Notes: generated by a model not told the origin, from the sequence alone. Counted from the stretch's first letter, positions 21,247-33,461 are shown. The stretch: 64,000 nt of DNA from Theropithecus gelada (GCF_003255815.1 NC_037689.1:19470769-19534768), one strand, 5' to 3'. Numbers and translations are program-made.

Positions 21247-23915
21247 AGGCGGGGGCAGAGGTCATTGGCTTGAAGAATGTGTCATATTTGACATCAGGAG
21301 GGTGGTTATGTGAGGCTGGAAAGCAAAGTGTGGTCCGTTCCCTCTCTGGCCAGGGAGATACTATTCGCTGGGGAGAAAGGACAGACCCCCAACTAGGGGA
21401 GAGTGGCATGGAGGAATGTGTCCCCCAACCTTTCTAGAAGACAATAAATCTGTGAATTCTTACTTCTCACTGGCAGGGCTGAAGGTTCATGGAACTGAGG
21501 CCAGCATCCAGTGGTGGCCTGGGCTGTAGAACTTCAGAAACAGCTAGTGCTACCCCTGTAGGCGAATTGTTAAACTTTACTTGGCAGCACTAGGCTGTAG
21601 CTTCATGGACAGGGGTTTCGGGAACGGTGCCTTTGGTCACAGGGAGTCAGGGTTATCTACAAACCCTCCTGTTTCTGGGAAACCAGCCTGAAGTCCTCAT
21701 GCCCTCTGCAGCTGGAGGCCACTGGGCGCTGTGGTTCTGCCAGCTTTGGGGTGAGCAGAGGCAGAGACGATGAGGGAGAAACTCTATGAGGACAACGCCT
21801 GCCCAGCCTTACATCGCTTACAGATGGAAGGATGCAAACAGCAGCATGCCAAGCCTTCAGAGAGCTGGGAGCTCTGCCTGATTCAGGGCAGCTCTGATTC
21901 AGAGCTCTGAGTGTGTTGTCACCCGGTGTCCTCAGGATGAAAGGCCCGCTTCGGGGGCTCCTCTAGTCCATCCCTCCCGGCTCCACCACCTCAAGCTCTG
22001 CCTTCCAGCAGCAACTTCTTCCAGTTCTCCAGGCTTTGCGAGGCTTTTGCTGGGGCTGTACCCTCAAGCCTAAAACCCTCTCCTATCTGACTCCTACTCA
22101 TCCTTTCGCTTTCAGCTTAAGCTCCAGGAAGTATGGGCAACCCCCACAGTAAACAAAGCCAAATGTTTTCTTTATCTGGAGCCTTTACTATGCTAATGTA
22201 CATTGTGAATCTTCCGGAGGTTGGTGGGTGGGGGGCAGTGGAGAGGCCGCCAATCTTTCCAGAAGTGTTTGGCCGCAAGAGGCCTCCTACCCCCACATCT
22301 ATTAACCCTCTCCCAGAACGAGGTGAGGAGGAGGAGCTTGGGAAATGCTCCTCCAAGAGAAGCAGAGAGGAGTCAAAACCCCTCTTGGGGGGAGGTACAG
22401 TCCCTTCTGCCCTCCTGGACCCTGCGGATAAACTTACCCCCTGGAAGGAGAAACCAGAATAGCAGCCCAATCTCTTGTTAATGCAGCTGCAGGGTCAGAT
22501 CCAAGTTTGGGGGCCTAAAACTTACATGAATTTTGGCACCTTCTTGAAGAAAAACAGTGCAGAGGTACAGTTGATAACTGCTAGGACCCTACCAGGGCTT
22601 TGGAAGGGGACTGTGAGAGTCAAGGCCCTGAACTTTAAGCTTTATTAGCCTCGAGGTAAAGTCCACACCTGTGCTAAGAGGCTTAATTCTGGACATAGGT
22701 GTAGCTAAGACACATCCCTGTCCACATCATGTTTAGATCAAGTGGACGGTCTTGGATGGCTCTCCTTTGACTCCGGTATAGCTCTGCCAGGCTCTGGCTA
22801 GTCTGCCTGCCTCTAGGCCCACAGTCAGCCTGTAGTTTGTTCTACTGAGCCAGCCATGCAGGTGAGTGGTCTCTGGCACATCCTCTTCAAGCCAGCAGAC
22901 TGGTAGGGGCAGCATCATATTGGCTGGGCAGATCTATTTGCCTTCCCCCAACCCCATCCACTTTCTGTGCCCAGGAGGCTGATCCTTGATCCTTGTGGAC
23001 TGGATCCCTTGGGCTGCCTTGATCACTGGCTTCTGGTTGGCTTGGCCAATGGGAGGCAGGTAGGAGGAGTCAGAGGTTGGGTATTTATTTCCACAGCTGG
23101 GCTGCCCTTTTGGTGGTGGCTGCATTCCTTGTCCCATAGCAGCCCTCACCTACAGCTCTTTCCAGGTTCTGCTAACAGCACTCACCCCTGGTCCCCTCAG
23201 TCCAGGGAATGGTGGCAGCTTCCCACTGTTGCTAGTCCCAGGGTGCTTCCCTTTCTCTTGTGGTTTCTGTAATCTGCCCACAACTCTGCAAACAGTCCCT
23301 TTACTAAACTCTTGTCAATTAACCTTCTTGCTGAGTCTTCCATCCATTGCTACCGGGGCCCTGACTCACAGCACAAGTGGTACTCATGGGCAGTCCCTAA
23401 GTCATCCCACCAATCACAGACAAGATATACTGAGTTCCCCACTGGTCAATTTGAATATGCAAATATTAGGCATCTGTCCCTCGGGGTAAGCTTTCCACAG
23501 CAGTCTAGAGCTTGGCGGTGGACTCCCTGATTCACCCATCTGCACTGTGGCACTTAGCACTAAACTGTGTGTGGGGGCTCCTCCTTCCTCAGTGTTCAGA
23601 TTAGGTTATGGGAATAACATAACCCCCTCCTCCCCCAACATTCTATGTTGTTTTGGGTGAGAGTGGACATTATAATTTTGGGGAATGTGATAGAACTGCC
23701 CAGAGTACATGAAATCAGCCACATAAATTATTGAACTTAAATGATGGTTCCAGTGATGTGCTAGTAAATGTTTAACAACTGGCTCCCTGCCCCCCAAGCT
23801 CTGGTAGTATCTGCTGATTTCCATGATGCAAGTACTCCTACCACAGCCAGTCTCAAGCTGCCCACGTGATGGTGCTGACCATGGAGTTGAAAAGACACAG
23901 GCACACCGTTACATA
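21247..23915. other. Unassigned DNA, Alu-free
   Basis: Mostly unique sequence. Around 22040-22130 the text 'ctctcctatctgactcctactcatcctttc' resembles an L2 fragment. I see no gene or RNA here. Confidence 0.4.
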
Positions 23916-23916
23916 G

Positions 23917-23999
<83 letters not shown>

Positions 24000-24410
24000 C
24001 TCTTTCTTTCTTTCTTTCTCTCTTTCTTTCCTTCTTTCTTTCTTTCTTTCCTTCCTTCCTTCTTCCTTTCTTCCTTCCTTCCTTCCTTCCTTTCTCTCTC
24101 TCTCTCTCTCTTTCTCTCTTTCCTTCCTTCCTTCCTTCCTTCCTTCCTTCCTTCCTTCCTTCCTTCCTTCCTTCCCTCCCTCCCTCCCTCCCTCCCTCCC
24201 TCCCTCCCTCCCTCCNNNNNNNNNNNNNNNNNNNNNNNNNNNNNNNNNNNNNNNNNNNNNNNNNNNNNNNNNNNNNNNNNNNNNNNNNNNNNNNNNNNNN
24301 NNNNNNNNNNNNNNNCCTCCCTCCCTCCCTCCCTCCCTCCCTCCCTCCCTTCCTTCCTTCCTTCCTTCCTTCCTTCCTTCCTTCCTTCCTTCCTTCCTTT
24401 TCTTTCTTCT
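23917..24410. repeat. Large TTTC/TTCC/TCCC pyrimidine microsatellite with a 100-N gap
   Basis: Ordered blocks of TTTC, mixed TTTC/TTCC, CT, TTCC and CCCT units run up to 24215. Exactly 100 Ns follow (24216-24315), then CCCT and TTCC units again up to the poly-T side of an antisense Alu. It is the hugely expanded tail of that Alu. The true length is unknown, since 100 Ns is a conventional placeholder. The long S/L/P-rich frame over it is meaningless. Confidence 0.95.
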
Positions 24411-24691
24411 TGAGACAGACTCTCACTCTCTCACCCAGGCTGGAGTGCAATGGTGTGGTCTCGGCTCACTGCAACCTCCGCCTCCTGGGTTCAAGTGATT
24501 CTCCTCCCTTAACCACTTGAGTAGCTGGGACTACCGGTGCCTGCCACCACACCCGGCTAATTTTTGTATTTTTAGTAGAGACGGGGTTTCACTATGTTGG
24601 CCAGGCTGATCTCGAACTCCTGACCTCATGATCCGCCTGCCTCGGCCTTCCAAAGTGCTGTGATTACAGGCATGAGCCACTGCGCCCTGCC
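24411..24691 (-). mobile_element. Alu element
   Basis: Antisense full-length AluS-like copy adjoining the giant pyrimidine tract. It ends 'gagccactgcgccctgcc'. Confidence 0.95.
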
Positions 24692-25314
24692 TTTTACTTA
24701 GTATTTCTACCACACAGTCATGAAAGGGTAGATAACCTCATGAGAGTAAATAATAGTAAACTGTAGCAAAGCAGTCAGGAAGGTGTGAGTTTTCAGTATT
24801 TATTACCTTTGTTTTAAATATGACTCCATTTTAAATTTTAATTATTTTAATTATAATTCTATTTTTTATTTTACTTCTTTTAATTTTTATTAATGGCTAT
24901 GCTTAGTAACCAGTTGGCAAAAATTCCTGAAAATTTGGTGATCTGATCTCACACACCAGTACCCTTTGGCTCCAGCACACCATGGAAGGGTTCTACTGGC
25001 TCTGTGGCAATGGAAAGAAAAATCAGTTTTCAAGAGAGAAAACAAAAACAAAGAAAAGCTACGAGTATTTCAATTGCGCCACCTTGTGGCGCCACCTAAC
25101 AGTACTATGCCCCCATGACCCATTTTGGTCATGCTCCCCCCATTTTGGTCATGCTGTGTCTCTATCTGGGGTGCCCAAACATCCTGGTTTGCCTGGAACA
25201 CCTCCTTGTTTATACCTACTACCCTGGTTTAACGATAAAAACACCCCTTTTACTTTCTCAAAAGTGTCCTAGTTTGAACAATAAATGATATGGTTACCTA
25301 ACCTATACCCCAGT
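24692..25314. other. AT-rich unassigned DNA with small direct repeats
   Basis: Low-GC stretch around 24800-24900. A tandem copy of cattttggtcatgctcc occurs at about 25120-25156. Text near 25165-25310 (tcctggtttgcctgg, ataaatgatatggttacc) looks like an old DNA-transposon remnant. Confidence 0.4.
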
Positions 25315-25405
25315 AGACTATAACTAGCTTGAGGGTAGGGACTGTCTTGTTTACCATCACATCCCTCAGACCAGGGAGGCAGTCAACCAGTATTTGTGAA
25401 AAGAG
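25315..25405 (+). repeat. L2 3'-end fragment
   Basis: The text 'gactataactagcttgagggtagggactgtcttgtt' (read in pieces) followed by 'ccagtatttgtgaa' is the sense L2 3' terminus. Confidence 0.7.
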
Positions 25406-27058
25406 CAGTGAAAGTTAAGGCTACAGAAACAGTTTCCCTGCCTTGTTGGTTACACTGATAACCACTGGGATTTGGAAATCTTTACGCTGTGCAGAGATTT
25501 TTAGTATAATGTGATTGGCCCTGTAATCCCTGACCCCGTCGTCCCCATGCACAAAAAGCCAGCCTGATAGACGTCAGAGCCTCGTCTCCCAGGGAGCGTG
25601 CGGCAGCCAGAGGGTGTTGGTCTGGCCATCTGGTGCAGGAACAGTCGAGCAGTGTGGGAGCCCAGCTGGCACGGGAATCCTTGGCTGTCCCCGGCAAACA
25701 GCATGGGGAGGAGAGCTGTGGGATCAATAGTAATTTCCTTCAGAAGAACGGCGATGTAGTGCAGTTGGCAATGGCATTGGGCTTTCCCTGGCACAGAGGC
25801 TTCTAAATGCGCTTGGCCCTCTTAGCTAGGAAGTGGACTTACAGCAGAACACTGGACAGGGAAGGGAACAAGGACAGGACTTTCTTGGCCTGAGCCCAAG
25901 AGAGGTTGCCAGGTTGGCTGTGGGAGCAAGCTTTCTCTGTGCTTGTATGTCATCGGTAGAAGCAACGTAGACACTTTGAGGCACTGATAGAGAGGAAATT
26001 GTGGAAGCTGGAACATTCCCGTGGGCCTGCTGGCACCTCCCATGCAACATCCATCTACTCAGCACCTAAGGGAGGCTTCTTTGTGCCGGGAACAGGTGGT
26101 AAAGGTGATCTCCATTTCTCACTGTCTAGAGATGGAGGGTAAGGAGTTATCTGACATTTCTGAAGCAGGGCCATCATTGCGGATGGAAATAGTGGCGAGT
26201 CTAAGGGCTCAGGGAGTGTCTAGGAGTTCAGAAAGAATGGGCCAGGCTTGAGCTGCCAACCGAAGCATGAGCAGGAGTTTTGTTGGACAGGATGGTGGAT
26301 GCATGGGCACACCACATAACTACCCCCTTCAAAAGTTTGGGTGGGGACCGCTGCCCACTTGGAATTGTCCTTAGCTGATAGGAGCTGGCTGAGCTGCCTT
26401 GCCCAAGGGAGCACCCTGCCACCTTCTGGGAGGGCAACTCATTCAATGACTAGTTTATAGGCAGGAGAGACTATGCAAGGGTTCACCCCCTTGCCTCAGT
26501 TCAGGACATCTCTGAAGGGCCATCCCAGCCCCAGAACTTTCCTTAGGGTTGTCTGAGGCCTCTGTTGCAACTGCACAGGGAAGTTCAGCTTCTCCCTCTG
26601 CCCTATACTGCAGCCCTTCCTCCCTCACAGGCATTGTTCCTGAGAGCAGCGTCCAATCAGGATCCTATACACCAGTCACCATCTCAGGGTCCATCTCCCA
26701 CGAAGCCTGGCATAAGCCAAGGAGGGAGGGCTAGCTCTTCTCGGGGAGACAAGCAGTCTGCAAATTGTGGCCTGGAGGGGGGGCAAGCTGAGCAGGAGGG
26801 AGTGTCCATTCCTGTGGACCAAGCACAGGATAAAAAAAAAATCATCCTGAGAAGGAGATTCTTAATTCCTAAATTTTGGTGGTCAGGGAAGATTCATGGC
26901 ATAAAGGTCTTGCATTCCTGTGATTGTGACTGAGGTGTGCCCTGTGGCATTTCTTAATATAATTTATATGTTCCTGCATCAGATCAAGTTTTCTCCCAGC
27001 CTACTTTCTTAAGTTGCTCCTGTGCCCCAGTTTGGGCTGGAAAAGTGAGGAAGGGCAA
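25406..27058. other. Unassigned DNA
   Basis: No Alu, LINE or LTR recognised in 1.65 kb. Frames of 60-120 codons show no recognisable domain. Confidence 0.4.
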
Positions 27059-27059
27059 G

Positions 27060-27260
27060 CGCTTTGGAAGCAGGTAGGCGTGTGTTTGCGTCCCTCACTT
27101 CCTAGTGGTAGAACTATGGGCAGATTCCTTTACCCTTCCGAGTCTATTTCCTCCCCACCTCACCTCACGTGAGATGGGGATAATGAGATAATGCCTATAA
27201 ACACTTAGCACGGGGCCAGGCATGTAGTAAGCACTCAACAGACACCTTTATTTTCATTCC
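27060..27260 (+). repeat. MIR element
   Basis: Sense MIR with 'gagatggggataatgagataatg', 'acttagcacggggccaggcatgtagtaagcactcaac' in order. Confidence 0.8.
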
Positions 27261-27317
27261 TGCCATTTTTGCTTCCTTTGCTCAAATTTGCACTCTTTTA
27301 TCAGAGATGCTTGGTGA

Positions 27318-27632
27318 GGCCGGGCGCAGTGGCTCACACCTGTAATCCCAGGACTTTGGGAGGCTGAGGCCGGTGGATCACTTGAGCTTAGGAGTTGGAG
27401 ACCAACCTGGCCAATGTGGCAAAACCCCATCTCTACGAAAAATACAAAAATTAGCTGGGTGTGGTGGCATGCACCTGCAATCCCAGCTACTCAGGAGGCT
27501 GAGGGAGAGAATCGCTTGAACCTGGGAGGCAGATGTTGCAGTGAGCTGAGATCACGCTGCTGCACTCCAGCCTGGGCAACAGAGCGAGAGTCTGTCTCAA
27601 AAAAAAAAAAAAAAAAAAGAAAAAGAAAAGGA
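27318..27632 (+). mobile_element. Alu element with 11-bp target duplication
   Basis: Full-length sense Alu. The word atgcttggtga is at 27307-27317 and 27633-27643. Confidence 0.96.
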
Positions 27633-27643
27633 ATGCTTGGTGA

Positions 27644-28079
27644 GTATCCATTTGGTGTGTGGGTAGGGGGAGGTGGGGGAAAGTGGCCGCGCAGTGGGGA
27701 GTGTTGATGGTTTTGATAGTTTTGGTAGGAGCAGAATATATAAACAGACCTTCACTTGAGTCCTTTAGAGATTCAGTCTAAAGCTATCCCACATATGGGA
27801 CAGCCTAACAGAAGACACAAACTTGCCTTCATTTTCTCCGTTTGTCAGAGGGGGAAAATGAGGTCTGGAGGGGAACTGATGCCTACGGTTACCAAATGAC
27901 ATCTGGAGACCCTGAGCCCCGGTCTTCCAGTGCCCCAGCCCTTGGCCCACCCGGTCTCCCCAGAAGGGACAGAAGAAGGCAACCGCTTTGGGGTGTGAGC
28001 AGAGCTGCCTCCTGGAGCCTCAAGCGCCAACCCCTGCTCCTGTTTGTTCCCAAGCTCACCAGAAGGGCACCTCCCTCCT
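27644..28079. other. Unassigned DNA
   Basis: Possible MIR remnant at about 27820-27900 (text like 'ggggaaaatgaggtctggag'). Otherwise unique. Confidence 0.35.
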
Positions 28080-28500
28080 CCCCACTGATGTCAGCCGATG
28101 ACGTCTGGGCTGCATTCAGGCCATGCTGTCATTTGTCCCATGCTCATTCAGCTGATTAAAAGTCATCAATTGTTTTTTAAGCCACCAGCAGGCGAGCCAC
28201 CAGGCGCCATTTGTTATTGCTCGGCCATGCTGTGAGATGCTGTTTAAACTCACTGAGCAAAGCTTTCGGAAACCAGAGGCCAAAAGCATTTTTGGAGGAA
28301 AGAAAATAGGAGAGAAATGAGTGGGCCCGCATCTTTGCCAGAAGGAACAATCAGGCCAGGCAGCCGAGGGGCTGGTCCCCCTTTTAGCAGCTCCCACGCG
28401 ATTCTTTTCAGGGGCCTTTCTCTTGGGGCCAGAGCCGCAGGGAGCCCACTTCATCTCTCTCCCTTCTGAAATAATCTCCACTGTGGATAACATTCATTTG
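28080..28500. promoter_or_regulatory. Repeat-free candidate regulatory block
   Basis: Dense in motif-like words: CRE-like tgacgtct near 28100, SOX-like caattgtttttt and catttgttattg, and two tandem CTCF-like words, ccaccagcaggcga (28182-28195) and ccaccaggcgccat (28197-28210), each with two departures from the core. It has no repeat and no coding signal. Calling it regulatory is inference. Confidence 0.3.
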
Positions 28501-28509
28501 GGGACTTTT

Positions 28510-28541
28510 TCTTTCTTTCTTTCTTTTTTTTTTTTTTTTTA
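28510..28541. repeat. (TTTC)n/poly-T tract
   Basis: Short TTTC run passing into about 16 T's with no Alu attached. Confidence 0.85.
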
Positions 28542-28544
28542 ACC

Positions 28545-28990
28545 TAGTCTCCCTACCTACAAGTTATCCTCTTGCTTTTTGGCTAGGTTAGTGTTCCTAC
28601 AACACTACTCCATGCCACCCCTGCTCAAACACCTTTGATGGCTCCTCATTGCCTGTGGAATAAAGATTAAAGCTGTTGCCCAGCATTCGAGTTCTCCACA
28701 GTGTGGCTCAGATCCCTACCTCTGACCTTCCTTGTCACTATACTTCAGCCAAATCATACCTTTCAGCTCCCAGACATGACCCTTGCTCAGCTGTCTTTGT
28801 TCACAATGTTCCTTTTATTTGAAACGATATACTACTTCCCCAGCCCCAGCTCTCAGCATTTTGAACCCCAAGGATCTTCTGAAGACTGTTTTGGAAATTC
28901 TGTCCTTGTGTCTTTATGGAGGCCACAGGTCCATATCCTCTTTGTGCCCTTTCAGTCACTTGTGCAGTAGACACCATTGATGCCTTGCCC
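28545..28990 (+). repeat. L2 element, 3' region
   Basis: Sense L2 text: 'tacaagttatcctcttgc', 'tgatggctcctcattgcctgtggaataaag', 'tgtggctcagatccctacct' and 'acttcagccaaatcatacc'. The 3' terminus of what is probably the same element follows at 29380-29505. Confidence 0.8.
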
Positions 28991-29379
28991 ATGTCACCTT
29001 ATGCTTACTATTTCTGTGCACACAGCTGCCAGCACCTGTATCCCTGTGCCTGGAGCCTGTCTCTGACCACCTGAGCCTTCTCTGTCAAGCAGAAGGTGCC
29101 AGGGGATTAATGCTCCCTGGGAGCAGCCCTCAACCAATGACTGATGGGAGCTGGTGGATGAATACCCCAGCTCCCTCACTCCATGGATGGAATATTCCCA
29201 AGTGATTGTTCTGTGCCAGCTCTCAGATCCCCAGTGAGACTGTGCCCCAGTTGCCCAGAGCAGTAACCAGCTCATTGGCCACCTTCCCTTCCCCGCCTCC
29301 TTCCAGATATACCACTTGTACTTAGACCCTTGTCTCAGGATCGGCTACTGGGGAACCCAAACGCAGACATGTCATTTTG
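28991..29379. other. Unassigned DNA between two L2 parts
   Basis: Probably diverged L2 or a lost insertion. No gene recognised. Confidence 0.3.
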
Positions 29380-29505
29380 TTTATTCTGGTCCTTCGTCCT
29401 GCTGGACTAGCCCCAGATCCCCTGTAGGTCCCAACACTGTGCCTGGCCCATAGTAGGTACCTCATAGTAGGTACCAGTAAATATTGAATGACTTGAATCT
29501 GTACT
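29380..29505 (+). repeat. L2 3' terminus with a local duplication
   Basis: Text 'caacactgtgcctggcccatagtaggtacc' then 'tcatagtaggtacc' again. A 14-bp tandem copy lies inside the L2 end, followed by 'aatattgaatgactt'. Confidence 0.75.
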
Positions 29506-29658
29506 AGAAGATCCTCTAAATGAAATATAAGCAAATCCTGTTTTTCTGTGGATTGTTCTCTCTGCCCGCATATGCCAGGGCCATTCCCACTTCTGTGCTT
29601 TGGCCCTGCCACCCCCTGCCTGGCCCTCTCCTATGGAAATCTGTAAGACTTAGCTTTA

Positions 29659-29973
29659 GCCAGGCATAGTGGCTCATGGCTGTAATCCCAGGGACTTGGG
29701 AGGCTAAGGCGGGAAGATTGCTTGAGGCCAGGAGACTAGCCTGGGTAGATAACATGGTGAGACCCATGTTATCTACAAGAAATTTTAAAAATTATCTGGG
29801 CATGGTGGCATGTGCCTGTAGTCCCAGCTACTAGGGAGGCTGAGGCAGAAGGCTCTCTTGAGCCCAGGAGTTTGAGGCTGCAGTGAGCTATGATCGTGCC
29901 ACTGCAGTCCAGCCTGGGTGATATTAATAGGATGAGACCCGGACTCTTAAAAAAAAAAAAAAAAAAAAAAAAG
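29659..29973 (+). mobile_element. Alu element, AluJ-like
   Basis: Sense Alu with a 25-base A-tail. Diverged target words cttagctttag (before) and cttacctttag (after) flank it. Confidence 0.93.
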
Positions 29974-29985
29974 GCTTACCTTTAG

Positions 29986-32109
29986 CCTCAGCACTTCCCC
30001 ACCTTGCCCACCCCCAAGAACACCCTCTCTGCTGCAAGTCAGCCTACCCCGGTAGTTCCCTTCCCTGAATTGCTACTGAGCTTCAATAGTGCTGCCCGGC
30101 CTTGCACTTGCCGCTGATTTTGTTACATGCGTTCATTTTTTTCTTCATTGTGCTCTTCCATTCTCAAGGGTAAATCTCACAATCCCGAGGGCTTCCTGTT
30201 AGTCACGTCTCCTTCTGTCCCCAGGAGGAATTCGAAGATCTGACTCCATTATGAATCAGGGAAGATCAGTGTCATTGGCAAAAACAGCTTTTTTTTTTTT
30301 TTTTTTCCAGCCATGTCTCAAGAAACTTGCAAGTAAATGCAAGGCTTAGTTGTGTGTGGATGGGTGCAGGAGTTGTGGGGCGCACAGAGATGGGGGAGGA
30401 GGATCTGGTAGAGAGACCCTGTGGCCATGACCTGCCTTAGCCCCATAAGCTTTTGAGCCCTGTTCTGGAACTGGATATGTCTTGAGTCTCACGGGGGATC
30501 TCTCACCCAGCTCAATGTGGTCTGCCTTCAGGGGTCCCAGCCGGAGCCTGTCTGGATTAGGCAATCAGGAAAGCCAACCAACACTGGGGAGAAAGCCTTA
30601 CATGGACAGGGCGTCCAAGATGTCCCCTGCGGGCCTCCTTCCTCATTTCCAAGTTTCCTTATTAGATGGCGGAAATGTGTCTTATTCAGTCAAGAAGGAC
30701 CCAGGCCCAGGTGAAAGGGGCACGGTTAAGCTCTCTGGGCCCGGAATCACTCAAGCACCTGGAAGGAGCGTTCTCTCCCTTAGAGACAGTTTTCATTTCC
30801 ACCTTGCTCAAAACAAAAGCCAGGCGGCTGGAAAAACAAACGCCTGTGCAGGAGTTCCTCTCATATCTATGCTGACTTTTCCAGACCACAGATTGGGACG
30901 TGCTGACGAACAGGCATGGGTAGATTTATGGCAGGAGATCAACATGAGATATCAGAGGCAGGAAGTGTGGCCTTCCAGTGCACAGGGGTGGGCTGTGTGT
31001 CCTCGGGGTGGGTGCTGGGCTGGTTGCATAAAGGCCACAGGAAGTGTCCCTCAGGCTCGGGGCATGGGTTTCTCTGCGGTGGCCTGAACTCCGAGAGGAG
31101 CATAAGAAGGGAAATGCCTTTCTTCTTTAGTGTGGAGTTGCTGTTACCCTGGAAACAGCCCTTCTGGCCTACAGGGCCTAATAACATTCCTCAAAGTTTT
31201 CAGGAGTTGTGAGTTTTGGAATGATGACATGAATGTGGCTTTGTAGGGGCAGAACTCTGCCTCCGGAGTTAGGCGCGCGAAGGAAAACACAGCAAAACAA
31301 AATGGAAAATGCAGCCTGTGGTTTAGAAAGACTTTGGGGTTGTAGAATCGTGGCTGTCGCATGGGAAACTTCTGTGCATCTTTTTCCTTCTTAGATGGTA
31401 ACTCCTGAGGTGTCCTAGCAGAGTCAGAAGTAGGATTCAGGTTTGGGGATTTTAGAATGCTCTTGGCTATGTACAGGGTTCCTTATTTCTCAAACGGTAG
31501 CTCTGTGGATCTCTGCAGTTGTGTGGTTGGCTAGGAAAGCAGAAATTGTCATATTACAGAAATATTCAGTAATGAATTTTGCATGAAATTTGCCCCCACG
31601 CAGACATCCTTCCCTCCTTCCTTATCAGCTACCTACGTCCTGCCCTTCAGTTGCCAGGAAGCAGACCACAGCCCAATACGATGCGGTGCAACTGTGAAGT
31701 CCTGAACTGCTGGATTTTCTGAAGTCAAATGAGGACGATGCCGGAGAATTACTTCCATCTCACGAGGAGTCACTAATTGGGATCTTGAGTGAGTTAGCTC
31801 AGTTCTCAGCCAAAGAGACGATCCATAGGCAGGAGGCATGATGGGAATTTCCAAAAGTGGACCCTTTGAAGAACAAAGAATCAAGAGAGACCCTTGGGAT
31901 AGCTGATGAAGGCCTTGAACCTTTTTGCCAAAATGACCCTCTTTATGATGGTGTGTGAAAGTCAAGGGTGAATTGGAGGCTGTTCTGTCTCTAGATGATT
32001 TGGTCGGGGAAAAGAAAAGCTTTGAACTCCCAACAAAACTTGTTAGCACTTTGTTACTGCTAAGAGTGGTGCACAGTTGCACTTAGAAACTCCATTTTCT
32101 TAAATATGA
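29986..32109. other. Unassigned DNA
   Basis: Unique-looking, with a poly-T run at 30291-30306. The longest frame (30482-31087, 201 codons) opens at a non-ATG codon and has no recognisable domain. No Alu, LINE or LTR recognised. Confidence 0.4.
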
Positions 32110-32450
32110 AATGACTTATTTTTTCCCCAGCTTCCGTGAAGTATGGTTCAACACAAAAATTGTATATATTTGAGCTATACAATGTTTGATGTATGTATAC
32201 GTTGCGAAATAATTAGGACAATCAAGCTAATTGATACATCCATCACCTCACATAGTTACCATTTTGTGTGTGGTGAGAACACTTGATATTTATTCTCTTA
32301 GCAAATTTATACAATACAGTATTATTAACTATAGTCATCATTCTGTATATTAGATCTCCAGAACTTATTCATCCTTCATAACTGAAACTGTACCCTTTGA
32401 CCAACATCCCATTTACCCCATGCCCCAGTCCTTGGCAGCCACCATTCTAC
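32110..32450 (-). mobile_element. L1M-type LINE 3' region, left part
   Basis: Antisense L1 3' UTR text: 'attgatacatccatcacctcacatagttacc', 'tggtgagaacacttgat' and 'tattaactatagtcatc'. It continues after the Alu at 32767. Confidence 0.82.
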
Positions 32451-32459
32451 TCTGTTTCT

Positions 32460-32757
32460 TTTTGAGATGAAGTCTTGCTCTGTCGCCGAGGTTGGAGTGC
32501 AGTGGTGCAATCTTGGCTCACTGCAACCTCTGCCTCCTGGGTTCAAGAGATTCTCTTGCCTCAGCCTGCTGAGTAACTAGGATTACAGGTGTCCACCACC
32601 GGGCCCAGCTAATTTTTTTTTTTTAAGTAGATGTGGGAGAGATGGGGTTTCACCATGTTGGCCAGGCGGGTCTCAAACTTTTGACCTCAGGTGATCTGCC
32701 AGTCCTGGTCACTCAGAGTACTGGGATTATAGGTGTGAGCCACGGTGTCCAGCCCAT
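32460..32757 (-). mobile_element. Alu element inserted in L1M
   Basis: Antisense Alu. The word tctgtttct at 32451-32459 and 32758-32766 is its duplication and restores the L1 text across it. Confidence 0.94.
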
Positions 32758-32825
32758 TCTGTTTCTATGAGTTCGACTTTTTTAGATTCCACATATAAAT
32801 GAGACCAAAAATAACTTATTTTTAT
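32758..32825 (-). mobile_element. L1M-type LINE, right part
   Basis: The text 'tctatgagttcgacttttttagattccacatataaatgaga' continues the L1 3' region interrupted by the Alu. Confidence 0.8.
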
Positions 32826-33328
32826 GATTCAAGTGTCATTTTTGAGATCAAGTCCCAGTTCAATTTTTTCCCCCTGTATTTACTTGGAAACTTTGGTCTC
32901 TATTTCAGTTGGTTCACTATAAGTGGGCTTTCCCCATGTGGGTTGACCTCAGGTGACAAGGGTCTCCAGTATTTCCAGGAGCTGGCAAGCTTGGTGGCTT
33001 TGTTTCTCTTTGGTGGAGGGAGAGGATAAAGGCTCCAGAGGATGGAGTGGCATGGAACAGTAGTTGCCCTACGCAGGATAGGGGGGTACCATTTAGGGTT
33101 GGAGGCTCAGAAACAGTACATGTAAAACTGCCCAACTGCCTGTTCAGCTTCCTTCACATCTCCCATACCAAATGCTGAAGAGGTTCTTCAAATGTCTCCC
33201 ACCGTCTCCCACCGTCTCCCTCCCTGTAGCACCTCTCCAATCCATAACCCCCTCTCCATCTCAGTATGCAGCGACTTCCTCCTGATTTGAAGGCGCAAAC
33301 CCTTGCCCTCAAAATCCCCCATCACTCT
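32826..33328. other. Unassigned DNA
   Basis: Contains three tandem 'ctcccaccgt'-type units near 33199-33224. No gene recognised. Confidence 0.4.
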
Positions 33329-33329
33329 C

Positions 33330-33365
33330 CTCCCTCCCTCCCTCCCTCTCTCTCTCTCTCTCTCC

Positions 33366-33442
<77 letters not shown>

Positions 33443-33460
33443 TTTCTTTCTCTTTCGTTC
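33330..33460. repeat. CCCT/CT/TTTC pyrimidine microsatellite
   Basis: Ordered CCCT, CT and TTTC blocks adjoining the poly-T side of an antisense Alu. A smaller version of the 23.9-24.4 kb tract. Confidence 0.95.
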
Positions 33461-33461
33461 A

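Noticed and set aside
23761..24450. 229-codon minus-strand and 196-codon plus-strand frames
   Set aside because: Low-complexity translation of the TTTC/TTCC microsatellite running through Ns.
30482..31087. 201-codon plus-strand frame, the longest outside repeats
   Set aside because: It starts at a non-ATG codon, has overlapping frames on both strands, and no recognisable domain. A chance frame in moderately GC-rich DNA is more likely, though conservation could settle it.
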